A stretch of DNA of 64,000 nucleotides from Polaribacter sp. SA4-10 (GCA_949519155.1 CATIQU010000033.1:96358-160357), one strand, 5' to 3'; counted from the stretch's first letter, positions 1 to 9,963 are shown. Notes: generated by a model from the sequence alone, not told the origin. A program made the numbers and translations.

Positions 1-282
1 AATGACAGTATTCGCACTATCATTGAAAAGAAAAGAGCCTATAACGAGCGCAAAGGCATTGGTTACCGCATTCAGCTTTACAACGGAGCTGAAAAACGCG
101 TTAAGACCATTAGAGCTAAGTTTCGCATAGAATTCCCATCGATAGAAACCTATTTAAAATACAATGCACCAGAATGGAAAATACAGGTTGGTAAATACAA
201 AACAACTTTAGAGGCTGCCAAGGCTTTGAGAGAAATTAACAGGAAATTTTCGGGTGCGATTGTTATTCCAATTAGCAAATAA
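1..282 (+). CDS. SPOR-domain protein, 3' end only
   Basis: The frame is open from base 1 and stops with TAA at 280-282, so 93 C-terminal residues are visible. The tail reads as a SPOR (sporulation-related repeat) fold: a segment around WKIQVGKYKTTLEAAKALRE followed by an isoleucine/valine-rich strand ending in PISK. SPOR domains bind denuded glycan strands of peptidoglycan, often at division sites. The start and any membrane anchor lie outside the window. It converges on infB with a shared terminator between them. The domain call is by pattern; the function of the whole protein is unknown. Confidence 0.7.
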   Translation, partial: NDSIRTIIEKKRAYNERKGIGYRIQLYNGAEKRVKTIRAKFRIEFPSIETYLKYNAPEWKIQVGKYKTTLEAAKALREINRKFSGAIVIPISK

Positions 283-302
283 AAAAATTTACAAGCAAAA
301 AA

Positions 303-329
303 AACGTCGCAAATTGCGACGTTTTTTTT
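303..329. terminator. Bidirectional terminator between SPOR gene and infB
   Basis: Arms AACGTCGC (303-310) and GCGACGTT (316-323) flank a five-base loop and are followed by eight T (322-329). An A-rich run precedes the hairpin, so it would also end transcription arriving from infB on the minus strand. Confidence 0.85.
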
Positions 330-346
330 GATCTATATTGAAGTTC

Positions 347-3199
347 TTATTTCAATTTTTTCTTTACTGCTACTTCTTTATAAGCTTCAATGACATCTCC
401 TTCTTCAATATCATTATAGCCTTTTAATTGAAGACCACAATCATATCCTTTGGTAACTTCTTTAACATCGTCTTTGAAACGTTTTAAAGAGGTCAATACG
501 CCATCATGAACAACGATTCCGTCTCTAATAATTCTAATTTTAGAATCTCTAAAGATTTTACCAGAGATCACCATACACCCTGCAATATTTCCAATTTTCG
601 AGATTTTGTATACTTCTCTAATTTCTACATTACCACTGATTTCTTCTTTCATGTCTGGAGACAACATTCCTTCCATCGCATCTTTTAAGTCACCAATTGC
701 ATCATAAATAATAGAATACGTTCTAATATCTACTTCTTCTCTATCTGCAATGACTCTTGCGTTTCCTTGCGGACGAACGTTAAAACCAACTATAATTGCA
801 TCTGAGGCCGTTGCTAATAACACATCACTTTCTGTAATGGCTCCAACTCCTTTATGTAAAATATTTACTTGAATTTCTTCGGTAGATAATTTTTGGAAAG
901 AATCTGTTAATGCTTCTACAGAACCATCTACATCTCCTTTTAATATAATGTTCAACTCTTTAAAGTCTCCCAATGCAATTCTACGTCCAATCTCATCCAA
1001 CGTTAATGTTTTCTGAGTTCGAACAGATTGCTCTCGCTGTAATTGAGAACGTTTTGATGCAATTTGTTTTGCTTCACGTTCGTCATCAAATACATTGAAT
1101 TTATCTCCTGCTTGTGGCGCTCCATCTAATCCTAAGATAGATACTGGCGTAGAAGGACCAACTTCTTTCAGGTTGTTTCCTTTATCATCAAACATGGCTC
1201 TTACTTTTCCACTGTGTTTACCCGCTAATAAGTAATCTCCAATTTTCAAGGTTCCTGCTTGTACTAAGATCGTAGAGACATATCCTCTACCTTTATCTAG
1301 TAATGCTTCTACGACCGCACCAACTGCATTTTTATTTGGGTTTGCTTTTAACTCTAAAACCTCTGCCTCTAATAAAACTTTTTCTAACAATTCTGGAACT
1401 CCTTCTCCAGTTTTTGCCGAAATATCTTGCGACTGAATACTACCACCCCAATCTTCAACTAATAAATTCATAGCTGCTAATTGCGTTTTTACATTATCTG
1501 GATTGGCATTGGGTTTGTCAATCTTATTAATTGCAAAAATAATTGGCACTCCTGCAGCTTGTGCATGAGAAATTGCTTCTTTGGTTTGCGGCATCACATC
1601 ATCATCTGCTGCGGCTACAATAATTACTAAATCGGTAACTTGTGCACCACGCGCTCGCATAGCTGTAAACGCCTCGTGACCTGGTGTATCTAAAAATGCA
1701 ATTTGTTGGTCGCCAACGGCTACAGAATACGCTCCAATATGTTGCGTAATTCCTCCGCTTTCACCTTCTATTACATTTGCTTTTCTAATATAATCTAATA
1801 AAGACGTTTTCCCATGATCAACATGCCCCATCACTGTAATAATTGGCGCACGTGTAATTAAATCTTCTGGTTTGTCTTGTACTTCTTCAATAGCTTCTTC
1901 TACTTCTGCACCGATAAACTCTACGGTATAGTTGAATTCTTCTGCAACAATCACCAATGTTTCAGCATCTAAACGCTGATTCATAGTCACCATCATACCA
2001 AGCATCATACAAGAAGAAATAATATTTGTTACGGGAACATCCATCATAATTGCAACTTCACTTACAGTAACAAATTCGGTTACTTTTAAGATTTTGTTGT
2101 CTAATGTTTGCGCCTCTAATTCTGCTTCTGTATGCTCTCTACGTGCATCTCTTTTATTTCTACGATACTTTGCTCCTTTTCCTTTGCTAGATTTTCCTTG
2201 AAGTTTTTCCAACGTATCTCTAACCTGCTTCTGAATTTCTGCTTCTGTAGGCTCTTCTTTTTTAACAGGAGTTTGATTTACTCGACCTCTATTAAAAGGT
2301 GGTTTTCCACTTCCGCTTCTTACTTGGGGTCTTCCAACACCACCTCCACCACTTCTGGTAGGAGTTACTGAACCAGTTGTTGGCTTGTTAATTCGCTTAC
2401 GTTTCTTACGAGGGTCGTTTGCGTTTGCAGGCCTTGCTTCTGGTTTTTTCTTTTTCGGTTTTTCGAATTGCTTTAAGTCAATCGTTTTCCCAGTAATCTT
2501 TGGACCGTCTAACTTTTTATATTGGGTAACCAATGCTTCTGCATTTTCAGCGGTTACTTCTTTTACTTTTTCTTCAACTACTTTTTGCTTAGAAACAATC
2601 GGTGTCGCTTCTTTTTCAACAGCAGTAATTTTTTTAGGCGCTTCTTTTGCCGCTACTTTGGCAACTTCTTTCGCTGCTGCTTTTGGTTTTTCGGTAACAA
2701 CTTTTTCTGCTTTGGGTGTTTCTACAACAATTTTAGACTCTTCTTTTGAAGGTACTGCTGCAGCTACAACAACTTTTTCTGCTTCCACGACAGGGGTTGG
2801 TGCTTCTTTTACTGCTTCGGGTTGTTTTTTACCAGTTGGATTACTGATGTCTATTTTACCGACAGTTTTAAATGCTAATTTTTCGGCTTTGGCTTTTAAA
2901 ACAACTTCTTCTTTCTTTTCGTCCTCTGCTCTTTTCTTCTCTAATTTAGCTTCATGTTCCAAACGAATTGCTTCTTTCTCTTTTCGTTTTTCTTCACCAA
3001 CTTCCTTAGATGCTGCTTTTTTGCTTGCGTCAGTTTGAAAACCATCAAGTAAAACTTGATATACGTCTCCAGATATTTTAGCAGTAGGTCTAGCTTCAAC
3101 GTCGTGTCCGTTTTTTCCTAGAAATTCTACAGCTCTATCTAGAGAAATATTTAATTCTCTTAAAACCTTGTTAAGCCTCATTGTTTTGCCTTCAGACAT
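347..3199 (-). CDS. infB: Translation initiation factor IF-2
   Basis: 950 residues. IF-2 is the GTPase that brings initiator tRNA to the 30S subunit and promotes subunit joining. An IF2_N-like start ([20 protein letters not shown]) is followed by a long Lys/Ala/Glu-rich low-complexity linker (about residues 60-340) and then the G domain. Visible GTPase motifs are G1 GHVDHGKT (458-465), G3 DTPGH (504-508) and G4 NKID (558-561), followed by domains II-IV with the C-terminal initiator-tRNA-binding region. It is the last gene of rimP-nusA-infB, 65 bases after nusA, the order conserved across bacteria. The linker is compositionally biased and gives false open frames on the other strand. Confidence 0.98.
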   Translation of the reverse strand: MSEGKTMRLNKVLRELNISLDRAVEFLGKNGHDVEARPTAKISGDVYQVLLDGFQTDASKKAASKEVGEEKRKEKEAIRLEHEAKLEKKRAEDEKKEEVVLKAKAEKLAFKTVGKIDISNPTGKKQPEAVKEAPTPVVEAEKVVVAAAVPSKEESKIVVETPKAEKVVTEKPKAAAKEVAKVAAKEAPKKITAVEKEATPIVSKQKVVEEKVKEVTAENAEALVTQYKKLDGPKITGKTIDLKQFEKPKKKKPEARPANANDPRKKRKRINKPTTGSVTPTRSGGGGVGRPQVRSGSGKPPFNRGRVNQTPVKKEEPTEAEIQKQVRDTLEKLQGKSSKGKGAKYRRNKRDARREHTEAELEAQTLDNKILKVTEFVTVSEVAIMMDVPVTNIISSCMMLGMMVTMNQRLDAETLVIVAEEFNYTVEFIGAEVEEAIEEVQDKPEDLITRAPIITVMGHVDHGKTSLLDYIRKANVIEGESGGITQHIGAYSVAVGDQQIAFLDTPGHEAFTAMRARGAQVTDLVIIVAAADDDVMPQTKEAISHAQAAGVPIIFAINKIDKPNANPDNVKTQLAAMNLLVEDWGGSIQSQDISAKTGEGVPELLEKVLLEAEVLELKANPNKNAVGAVVEALLDKGRGYVSTILVQAGTLKIGDYLLAGKHSGKVRAMFDDKGNNLKEVGPSTPVSILGLDGAPQAGDKFNVFDDEREAKQIASKRSQLQREQSVRTQKTLTLDEIGRRIALGDFKELNIILKGDVDGSVEALTDSFQKLSTEEIQVNILHKGVGAITESDVLLATASDAIIVGFNVRPQGNARVIADREEVDIRTYSIIYDAIGDLKDAMEGMLSPDMKEEISGNVEIREVYKISKIGNIAGCMVISGKIFRDSKIRIIRDGIVVHDGVLTSLKRFKDDVKEVTKGYDCGLQLKGYNDIEEGDVIEAYKEVAVKKKLK

Positions 3200-3264
3200 A
3201 TAATATATTTTAGCCTTTAATTCTGTAAAAATAAACTTTTTACTTTAATTCTTTTTCGTGTTGA

Positions 3265-4521
3265 TTATTCTTCGAATTCTTCTTTCAAAATTCGTTGAAC
3301 ATCTACAATTGTTTCTTCTTCTAAATCCGTTCTTTTTACCAATTCTGCAACACTAGCGTCTAAAACGCCTCTTGCAGTATCTAAACCAATTTTCTTGAAT
3401 TCTACAATTACCCAATCTTCTATTTCGTCTGTAAATTCAGTCAACTCAACATCCTCTTCTTCTAGACCTTCTCTTTGAACGTCGATTTCGTAGCCTGTTA
3501 ATTCACTCGCCAAACGGATATTTACTCCACCTCTACCAATTGCTTTAGAAACTTCTTCTGGTTTTAAAAGTACACTTACACGTCCTTTTTTACCATTTCG
3601 TTCTTCTTCATACATTTCAATTTCCATTGAAGTCACTTTTGCAGGACTCAATGCTCTTGAAATAAACAATTGTTCGTTTTTTGTGTAATTGATAACGTCA
3701 ATGTTTTCATTTCCTAACTCACGAACAATCCCGTGAATTCTAGAACCTTTTACACCAACACAAGCTCCAACAGGATCAATTCTATCATCATAAGAATCTA
3801 CCGCTACTTTTGCTTTTTCACCAGGAATCCTTGCCACACGTTCTACGGTAATTAAACCATCAAAAACTTCTGGGATTTCTTGTTCAAACAGTTTGTTTAA
3901 GAAATCTGGCGATGTTCTCGATAAAATGATTGCAGGTTTGTTACCTCTTAATTCTACCGATTTAATGACTCCTCTTACTGAATCTCCTTTTCTAAAAAAG
4001 TCAGAACGAATTTGTTCACTTTTCGGTAAAACAATTTCATTTCCTTCATCATCCAACAAGATAATTGCATTGTGACGAATGTGATGCACTTCTGCACTGT
4101 ACAAATCGCCTTCTAAATCTTTAAATTGCTTAAAGATATTTGTGCTATCGTGTTCAAATATTTTAGAAATTAAATTCTGACGCAATGCCAAAATCGCTCT
4201 TCTTCCTAAATCAATTAGCTTTACCTCTTCAGATACATCTTCGCCAATTTCAAAATCTGGCTCAATCAATCTTGCTTCTGCTAATTCTATTTCTTCATTA
4301 TCATCTTCAGAAAAACCGTCTGCGACCACAATTCTATTTCTCCAAATCTCTAAATCTCCCTTATCTGGATTGATGATGATATCAAAATTATCATCGGAAC
4401 CAAATTTTCGTTTTAAGGCAGCTCTAAAAACCTCTTCTAAAATAGACATTAGGGTTACCCTGTCTATACTTTTGTTATCTTTAAATTCTGAAAACGAATC
4501 AATTAATGCTATATTTTCCAT
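3265..4521 (-). CDS. nusA: Transcription termination/antitermination factor NusA
   Basis: 418 residues. NusA binds RNA polymerase and modulates pausing, termination and antitermination. The N-terminal polymerase-binding domain (about 1-130) is followed by an S1 domain (about 135-200) and two KH domains (about 210-350); the motif VGACVGVKGSRIHGIVREL is the KH1 signature and AIGRGGVNIRLASELTGYEI the KH2 signature. The C-terminus has one short helical segment after the KH pair and lacks the two acidic repeats of the longer E. coli protein. It lies 11 bases after rimP and is co-transcribed with rimP and infB. Confidence 0.97.
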   Translation of the reverse strand: MENIALIDSFSEFKDNKSIDRVTLMSILEEVFRAALKRKFGSDDNFDIIINPDKGDLEIWRNRIVVADGFSEDDNEEIELAEARLIEPDFEIGEDVSEEVKLIDLGRRAILALRQNLISKIFEHDSTNIFKQFKDLEGDLYSAEVHHIRHNAIILLDDEGNEIVLPKSEQIRSDFFRKGDSVRGVIKSVELRGNKPAIILSRTSPDFLNKLFEQEIPEVFDGLITVERVARIPGEKAKVAVDSYDDRIDPVGACVGVKGSRIHGIVRELGNENIDVINYTKNEQLFISRALSPAKVTSMEIEMYEEERNGKKGRVSVLLKPEEVSKAIGRGGVNIRLASELTGYEIDVQREGLEEEDVELTEFTDEIEDWVIVEFKKIGLDTARGVLDASVAELVKRTDLEEETIVDVQRILKEEFEE

Positions 4522-4532
4522 TACATTCTTGC

Positions 4533-4991
4533 TTAAAATACAATCTTCACTTTTGCTTCTTTAATCTCTGTATATAAAAGAGTTGCTGTTTTCTCTACAG
4601 TAACTTTTCCTTTACCTATTGGCTTAGGCTCTCTTGCTTTCCACTTCAAAACAATTTCATCGTTTGTCGCTTCAGCTAAAGTTCCTTCAAAACTCTCTTC
4701 TGCAGTTGTTACTTTTAATATCCTATTGATATTTTTAACATACTGTCTTTTTACTTTTATTGGGTGGGCAATATCGGGTGTAGAAACCTCCAAAGAAAAA
4801 TCATAGATTTCTCTGTCGATATTATTCTCTATATTTCTACTAATACGCATGCACTCGCTTAACGCAACTCCATGATCACCATCAATAACAATTTGAATTC
4901 TATTATTTGTTGATATTTCAAAACTTATCAAATACAAAGATTCGTTAAGTACTAGTGCTTCTTCTAATAAATCTTTTACCTTTTCGTTCAT
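4533..4991 (-). CDS. rimP: Ribosome maturation factor RimP
   Basis: 152 residues from the ATG at 4991 (MNEKVKDLLEEALVLNESLY). RimP helps assemble the 30S subunit. The N-terminal alpha/beta domain contains the DGDHGVALSECMRISR stretch typical of the family, and the C-terminal beta domain ends in KEAKVKIVF. The open frame extends 13 codons upstream to 5030, but those codons lie inside a terminator-like hairpin just downstream of a good promoter, so the internal ATG is preferred. First gene of the rimP-nusA-infB operon. Confidence 0.95.
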   Translation of the reverse strand: MNEKVKDLLEEALVLNESLYLISFEISTNNRIQIVIDGDHGVALSECMRISRNIENNIDREIYDFSLEVSTPDIAHPIKVKRQYVKNINRILKVTTAEESFEGTLAEATNDEIVLKWKAREPKPIGKGKVTVEKTATLLYTEIKEAKVKIVF

Positions 4992-5001
4992 CTTAAAATA
5001 T

Positions 5002-5026
5002 AAAAAGAGGGGACTTTTGGTCCCCT
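5002..5026 (-). promoter_or_regulatory. Leader hairpin with U-tract before rimP (possible attenuator)
   Basis: On the minus strand, AGGGGAC (5026-5020) and GTCCCCT (5014-5008) form a seven-pair stem with a five-base loop, followed by CTTTTT. It lies between the rimP promoter (5056-5088) and the rimP ATG (4991), so it would be transcribed in the operon leader. It has the form of an intrinsic terminator. Attenuation, perhaps by NusA or RimP, is an inference. Confidence 0.6.
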
Positions 5027-5055
5027 TCATTTTCTCAACGTTACTTATTTCGGTG

Positions 5056-5088
5056 CAAATATACTACAATGTTTGTGAATTAGCAAAA
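5056..5088 (-). promoter_or_regulatory. Promoter of rimP-nusA-infB
   Basis: Read on the minus strand, a -33 element TTTTG (5088-5084) is followed after 20 bases by the -7 element TATATTTG (5063-5056), a full match to the Bacteroidota consensus TTTG-N17-20-TAnnTTTG. Transcription should start near 5049. Confidence 0.8.
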
Positions 5089-5153
5089 AGAGTTCAAGTC
5101 ATTTATTTTTTGTAACTTTAAATACACCAAGTTCTAACCTAAATTCTTTTTTT

Positions 5154-5981
5154 ATGAAAAAAATTTTAGTCCCTATTGACTTTTCTAAACAATCCGAGTT
5201 TGCTTCCAAAGTCGCAAATAAAATTGCAGAAAAATCTGAAAGTATTATTTACTTACTTCATCTCATCGAATTGCCTTCAGGGGTTATTGATATGACTGCA
5301 GGAAGTCGGTTTAGCATTCCAGAAAGCATGTTGTATCTTAGAAAAACAAAAGAAAAAATAGCCCGTTTTAAAGAGCGTGTTTTTTCTAAAGATATCGAGG
5401 TCCAACACATCATAAAACTTCAAGTTCCTTATGAAGGGATTTTAAAATATGCAGATAAACTAGCGGTAGATTTAATTATAATGGGTTCTAAAGGACATTC
5501 TGAGTTTGAAGAAATACTAATCGGCTCTAATACAGAAAAGGTGGTAAGAACCTCTAAAGCACCTGTTCTTGTTATAAAGAAAGATGCTGAAAAATTTAAA
5601 TTTAAAGATTTGGTATTTGCCTCTAACTTTAATCAAGATAACAGTATCGCTTTTGAAAAATTTTTAGCTTTTGCACATCTGTTTAAAAGTAAAATTCATT
5701 TACTAAAAATAAATACGCCCGATAAATTTGAAAGCACCTTGGAGGCAGAGACAAAAATAAAAAGCTTTATTAGTGATTATAAATTGCCAAAACATTCGAT
5801 CACTATTTACTGCGATGTTTCTGTTGAAATGGGGATTTTAAATTTTTCTAGAAATAAAAACGCAGATGTCATAGCACTAACGACTCATGGAAGAAGTGGT
5901 TTGTCACATTTGTTTAATGGAAGTGTTGCTAAAAGTCTGTCTAAATCTGCTTTAAAGCCGATGTTAACTTTCAAAATTTAA
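5154..5981 (+). CDS. Universal stress protein, tandem UspA domains
   Basis: 275 residues with two Usp domains in tandem. The first (1-145) begins with KKILVPIDFSKQSEFASKVA and ends with the nucleotide-binding loop GSKGHSEFEEILIGSNTEKV. The second (about 150-275) ends with THGRSGLSHLFNGSVAKSL. Both G-x2-G-x8-9-G-(S/T) loops are present, so ATP-type binding is plausible in either half. Cytoplasmic, with no signal peptide. Divergent from rimP. A weak -7-like element, TAACTTTA, lies at 5112-5119. The specific stress role cannot be inferred. Confidence 0.9.
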   Translation: MKKILVPIDFSKQSEFASKVANKIAEKSESIIYLLHLIELPSGVIDMTAGSRFSIPESMLYLRKTKEKIARFKERVFSKDIEVQHIIKLQVPYEGILKYADKLAVDLIIMGSKGHSEFEEILIGSNTEKVVRTSKAPVLVIKKDAEKFKFKDLVFASNFNQDNSIAFEKFLAFAHLFKSKIHLLKINTPDKFESTLEAETKIKSFISDYKLPKHSITIYCDVSVEMGILNFSRNKNADVIALTTHGRSGLSHLFNGSVAKSLSKSALKPMLTFKI

Positions 5982-6007
5982 ACGTTTTACAAACATTTAT
6001 AAAAGAA

Positions 6008-6041
6008 AAAAAGCTTCAAATATAAAAATTTGAAGCTTTTT
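6008..6041. terminator. Bidirectional terminator between usp and tRNA-Gln
   Basis: Arms AAAAAGCTTCAAA (6008-6020) and TTTGAAGCTTTTT (6029-6041) form a 13-pair hairpin with an eight-base loop. It sits between the plus-strand usp gene and the 3' end of the minus-strand tRNA and has A/T tracts for both directions. Confidence 0.85.
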
Positions 6042-6042
6042 G

Positions 6043-6114
6043 TTGGCCTACAAGGACTCGAACCTTGAATGTCGGTACCAAAAACCGGTGTGTTACCAAT
6101 TACACCATAGGCCA
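6043..6114 (-). tRNA. tRNA-Gln (anticodon UUG)
   Basis: 72 bases on the minus strand. The acceptor arms TGGCCTA and TAGGCCA pair fully, with A as the unpaired discriminator. The D arm is GTGT-AATTGGTA-ACAC. The anticodon loop TTTTGGT puts TTG at positions 34-36. The T arm is CAAGG-TTCGAGT-CCTTG. CCA is not encoded. One mismatch closes the anticodon stem (C27 with A43). Confidence 0.95.
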
Positions 6115-6282
6115 ATGCATTATTGCGGGTGCAAATTTAAACCAAAGTTTCAATCCTACAAGCATTTTTTAAAAAAAATTTCTTTAACAAATTTTTATGA
6201 TGTTTTCTGCACGGTAAAAAGCACGAATTGACATTTTATTAGTATTAATTACTAAATTCGCCACAGACTATTACAAAAATAT

Positions 6283-9200
6283 ATGACAGCAATAAAATTC
6301 AAAAAGTGGGACCTTATTTTAGGTTGGGTAATCTTTACAATTGCGCTAATTACCTATACATTAACCATTGAACCCACCGTAAGCTCTTGGGATGTTGGAG
6401 AGTATATCTCTACAGCCATTAAACTAGAAGTAGGCCATCCACCTGGAGCGCCTCTTTTCCAAATGTTAGGCGCCTTTTTTGCAATGTTTACCACTGACGT
6501 CACTGAAATTGCTAAAATGGTCAATTTTATGTCTGCACTCTCGAGTGCTTTCACCATTCTCTTTCTGTTTTGGACCATTTCTAACTTGGGGAAAAAATTA
6601 GCCTTAAAGTCGGGTGCACTATCAGATGGCAAATACATCGCTATATTAGGAAGTAGCATCGTTGGATCTTTGTCCTACACTTTTTCAGATAGTTTCTGGT
6701 TTAGTGCAGTAGAAGGAGAAGTGTATGCAATGTCGTCTTTTTTAATGGCACTACTCTTCTGGCTAGGTCTAAAGTGGGAAAGTGAAATGCAAACTCCAAG
6801 AGGAAATAAATGGTTGGTATTGATCAGTTTTGTTGTTGGTTTGTCCTTTGGTGTTCACATACTTTCATTATTGGTGATTCCTTCCATAGTAATGTTGTAT
6901 TTCTTTAAAACCTACAAAGAAATCAATCTAAAAACAACAGCAATTACTACCATAATCTCAGTAATTGTTTTAATGTTTGTCTTTAAATTCTTATTCCCTT
7001 TTACATTGAAGTTCTTTAGTGCCTCAGAATTGTTTTTCATCAACACGATTGGCATGCCTTACAACTTCGGTACAATTATCGCAGGAATTGCATTAATTGC
7101 ATTGTTTTATTTTGGCTTAAACTGGACACGTAAAAAGGACAAAGTAGCTTTAAATACTCTTATTTTATCCTTACTTTTCATTATGATTGGTTTTTCTTCT
7201 TGGATCATGTTGCCAATTAGAGCCAATGCAAACACCACCATTAACGAAAACAATCCATCAAGTGCACGCGAACTATTGGCCTACTACAATCGAGAGCAAT
7301 ATGGAGATGCCAATGTCTTTTATGATACCTATTATTCGAATTCTTATGATAGAAAGCAACAAACAAAAGAAGATGCTTCTGGAAATATTGTAAACGTTTA
7401 TAAAGATGATAAACCAAAGTACGAAAAGAAAAATGGAGAGTATATCATTGTAAATAAATACGAAAACATTCTTCCTGTGTATTCAGACAAGCACAAAGGT
7501 TTCATTCCACGAATGGTAGACCCTACTCCAAGTGTTGTCGAACGATACAAGGCCATTGCTGGCATTCCGCAAGAGAGTAAAAGAAGGCCCACTTTTGGTG
7601 AAAACCTAACCTTTATGGTCGACTATCAATTTGGCTATATGTATGGTCGCTATTTTATGTGGAACTTTGTTGGAAGACAAAACGACATTCAAGGAAATTT
7701 AGATATTAATAACGGAAACTGGTTGAGCGGTATTGATGCTATTGACGAAGCAAGAATTGGTTCTCAACAAAAACTACCTTCCTATGTTTTAGAAAATAAA
7801 GGAAGAAACACCTACTATTTCTTGCCTTTCACCTTAGGATTAATGGGCTTGTTTTATCAAATAAAATGGGACAAAGAAAACTTTTTTACACTGCTACTCT
7901 TCTTTGCCTTTACAGGATTGGCTATTATTTTTTACACCAACCCAAAACCTTTTGAACCTCGAGAAAGAGATTATGCAGTCGTTGGAAGCTTTTATATTTT
8001 TGCTATTTGGATTGGCTTTGGCGTTTTGGCGCTCTATGAAGCACTCAAAAAATATGGCAATAAAAAAACAATCGCGGTTACTGTTTCTACCTTATCCTTA
8101 TTTGCCGTTCCAGTATTAATGGGAGCACAAAACTGGGACGACCACGATCGTTCTAATCGCTATACCGCACATTTAAATGCGCAGGCCTATTTAGAGTCCT
8201 GTGACCCGAACGCCATTATGTTTACGATTGGTGACAATGATACCTTTCCGCTTTGGTATCTTCAAGAAGTAGAAGGCATTCGAACGGATGTCAAATTGAT
8301 CAATACCAGTCTTTTTGCAACCGATTGGTACATCGATCAAATGAAACGCGCAACCTATGATGCGCCTCCAATTCCGTCACAATTAACACACGACCTCTAT
8401 AAATTTGGAAGTTTAGATGTTGCCTATTACTTTGAGGAATTAAGAGCTATTCCAAAAGATGCGACCATTACAATTCAGAAATTTATGCGTTGGATTGAAA
8501 GTCAAGATTCCCGAACTTTTTATGATTTGGATGGAGATGGAGTGCCAGAAAAAATATTGCCTGCAAATAATATTCGGATTCCTGTAAACAAAGAAAATGT
8601 TCTAAAATCAGGCATCGTGAAAGCAAAAGATGCCGATAAAATTGTGGAGTACATCGATATTAAAATTGATCGTGGAATTACCAAGAATCGGATTTTAATG
8701 CTCGATATTTTAGCCAATAACGATTGGAAGCAACCGCTTTATTTTACAGGAGGTTCCAATGCTGATGAAGAATATATTTGGTTGAAAGATTACCTACAAT
8801 TAGATGGTTTGGGCTACAAATTGGTACCGATAAAAACACCCATTGGAAAGAAAAGTTTGTTTGACATGGGCCGTATCGATCCAGAAAAAATGTACAGCAA
8901 TGTTCAAAAATGGAATTGGCGAAACATCAACGATGGAAAAATCTATTTAGACGAACAAAGCAAGCGAAACGCAATCTCTATGCGAAATAGTTTAATGCGC
9001 CTATCTACGGCATTTGCAGTCCAAGGAAACACCTTAAAAGCGGTTGAGGTTTTAGATTTATCATTAACCAAAATGCCGATAAAAGACTTTGATCATTTTA
9101 GCTTATCATTAGACTATCCAGAAATGTATTACAAATTAGGCGAAGTAGAAAAAGCGAGGGCAACTGCCGAAACGTTAATAAAACTCTTCCGAGAGAAGTT

Positions 9201-9432
9201 GGTTTGGCACAGTACTTTTTCAAAAGAAGAATTTGATTTGGTTTTTGAAGACTTTGATTTAACATTTCGTTATTTATACAGAGGTGTTATAGAACAAGTT
9301 CAAGACAATGAAGTAGATTACACCTACTTTAAAAAACTTCAAGACGAGTTCAATGGCACCTTAGAGTTGTTTCAACACATTATGCCTGAGGAAGAAACAG
9401 CTCCAGAAGATTTAGAACTTATAAAAGACTAG
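6283..9432 (+). CDS. DUF2723 membrane protein (TMEM260-like O-mannosyltransferase family)
   Basis: 1049 residues. The N-terminus matches DUF2723: a first membrane helix, then the luminal motif TVSSWDVGEYISTAIKLEVG with acidic residues expected of a GT-C type sugar transferase, then HPPGAPLFQ. About a dozen hydrophobic segments lie between residues 10 and 620, followed by a roughly 400-residue soluble C-terminal part with helical repeats. DUF2723 is related to eukaryotic TMEM260, an O-mannosyltransferase; a role in general protein O-glycosylation of the envelope is inferred, not shown. It stands alone between tRNA-Gln and a strong terminator. A weak promoter (TTG at 6228, TAAATTCG at 6253-6260) precedes it. 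Confidence 0.85.
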   Translation: MTAIKFKKWDLILGWVIFTIALITYTLTIEPTVSSWDVGEYISTAIKLEVGHPPGAPLFQMLGAFFAMFTTDVTEIAKMVNFMSALSSAFTILFLFWTISNLGKKLALKSGALSDGKYIAILGSSIVGSLSYTFSDSFWFSAVEGEVYAMSSFLMALLFWLGLKWESEMQTPRGNKWLVLISFVVGLSFGVHILSLLVIPSIVMLYFFKTYKEINLKTTAITTIISVIVLMFVFKFLFPFTLKFFSASELFFINTIGMPYNFGTIIAGIALIALFYFGLNWTRKKDKVALNTLILSLLFIMIGFSSWIMLPIRANANTTINENNPSSARELLAYYNREQYGDANVFYDTYYSNSYDRKQQTKEDASGNIVNVYKDDKPKYEKKNGEYIIVNKYENILPVYSDKHKGFIPRMVDPTPSVVERYKAIAGIPQESKRRPTFGENLTFMVDYQFGYMYGRYFMWNFVGRQNDIQGNLDINNGNWLSGIDAIDEARIGSQQKLPSYVLENKGRNTYYFLPFTLGLMGLFYQIKWDKENFFTLLLFFAFTGLAIIFYTNPKPFEPRERDYAVVGSFYIFAIWIGFGVLALYEALKKYGNKKTIAVTVSTLSLFAVPVLMGAQNWDDHDRSNRYTAHLNAQAYLESCDPNAIMFTIGDNDTFPLWYLQEVEGIRTDVKLINTSLFATDWYIDQMKRATYDAPPIPSQLTHDLYKFGSLDVAYYFEELRAIPKDATITIQKFMRWIESQDSRTFYDLDGDGVPEKILPANNIRIPVNKENVLKSGIVKAKDADKIVEYIDIKIDRGITKNRILMLDILANNDWKQPLYFTGGSNADEEYIWLKDYLQLDGLGYKLVPIKTPIGKKSLFDMGRIDPEKMYSNVQKWNWRNINDGKIYLDEQSKRNAISMRNSLMRLSTAFAVQGNTLKAVEVLDLSLTKMPIKDFDHFSLSLDYPEMYYKLGEVEKARATAETLIKLFREKLVWHSTFSKEEFDLVFEDFDLTFRYLYRGVIEQVQDNEVDYTYFKKLQDEFNGTLELFQHIMPEEETAPEDLELIKD

Positions 9433-9454
9433 ACTGAACATTGTCTTTTGCAAC

Positions 9455-9507
9455 AACACCCCTATATAATGAGTATTTTCTCTAAATATAGGGGTGTTTT
9501 TTTTTTT
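9455..9507 (+). terminator. Terminator after DUF2723 gene
   Basis: AACACCCCTATAT (9455-9467) pairs perfectly with ATATAGGGGTGTT (9486-9498), followed by a run of T to 9507. The hairpin starts 23 bases after the stop codon. Confidence 0.9.
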
Positions 9508-9669
9508 GCAAAAAGAGTCGTGTAATTATGCACAGATTGCTTCATCCTCATTTTCACAACGAGGCGTCAAAGAAGATTCTATGATCTGTTTTAAAAAAAG
9601 TAATTGCATGAAAAGCGCAATCTAAAAAGAATGCCTTATCAATACTACAAGAAAGTACTTTGGAATAAT

Positions 9670-9963
9670 TTACACAAATTGTTGCACCATACCAATCAAG
9701 GTATTGGCATCTTGCTCTCCTGTTTGGCGCCATTTCATTTCGCCATTTTTATAAATCATAAAAGTAGGATTGCCTTTCACCCGCAAAGCTTCTGCAAGAG
9801 GCTCGTTCTTTTTAATATCAATCTTTATTACCTTGGCGCTATCTCCTAAAGCAGCAGCGACGTCGCGTAACGTTTCAATGCCATTATCGATATCGTCCCA
9901 ATCAAAATAGAAATCGATTAAAACAGGTTTCTCAACACTTATTAACTCACCAAATTTTGTCAT
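9670..9963 (-). CDS. Thioredoxin-fold protein lacking the CXXC active site
   Basis: 97 residues, the length of a plain thioredoxin. The fold is recognisable: VLIDFYFDW at the strand before the active site, VIKIDIKKNEPLAEALRV, then GNPTFMIYKNG with the conserved cis-proline position. Where WCGPC is expected the sequence reads WDDIDN, and the protein contains no cysteine at all, so it cannot do dithiol chemistry. It may act as a binding or chaperone-like partner; this is inference. A -7 element at 10017-10024 gives it its own promoter. The 162 bases between its stop and the DUF2723 terminator show nothing recognisable. Confidence 0.8.
   Translation of the reverse strand: MTKFGELISVEKPVLIDFYFDWDDIDNGIETLRDVAAALGDSAKVIKIDIKKNEPLAEALRVKGNPTFMIYKNGEMKWRQTGEQDANTLIGMVQQFV

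Noticed and set aside
2385..3038. Long plus-strand frame opposite infB
   Set aside because: It is the shadow of the low-complexity Lys/Ala/Glu linker of IF-2, giving a repetitive Ser/Phe/Ala translation.
6040..6231. Plus-strand open frame over the tRNA-Gln gene
   Set aside because: It is the antisense of a complete tRNA and a terminator; no coding features.
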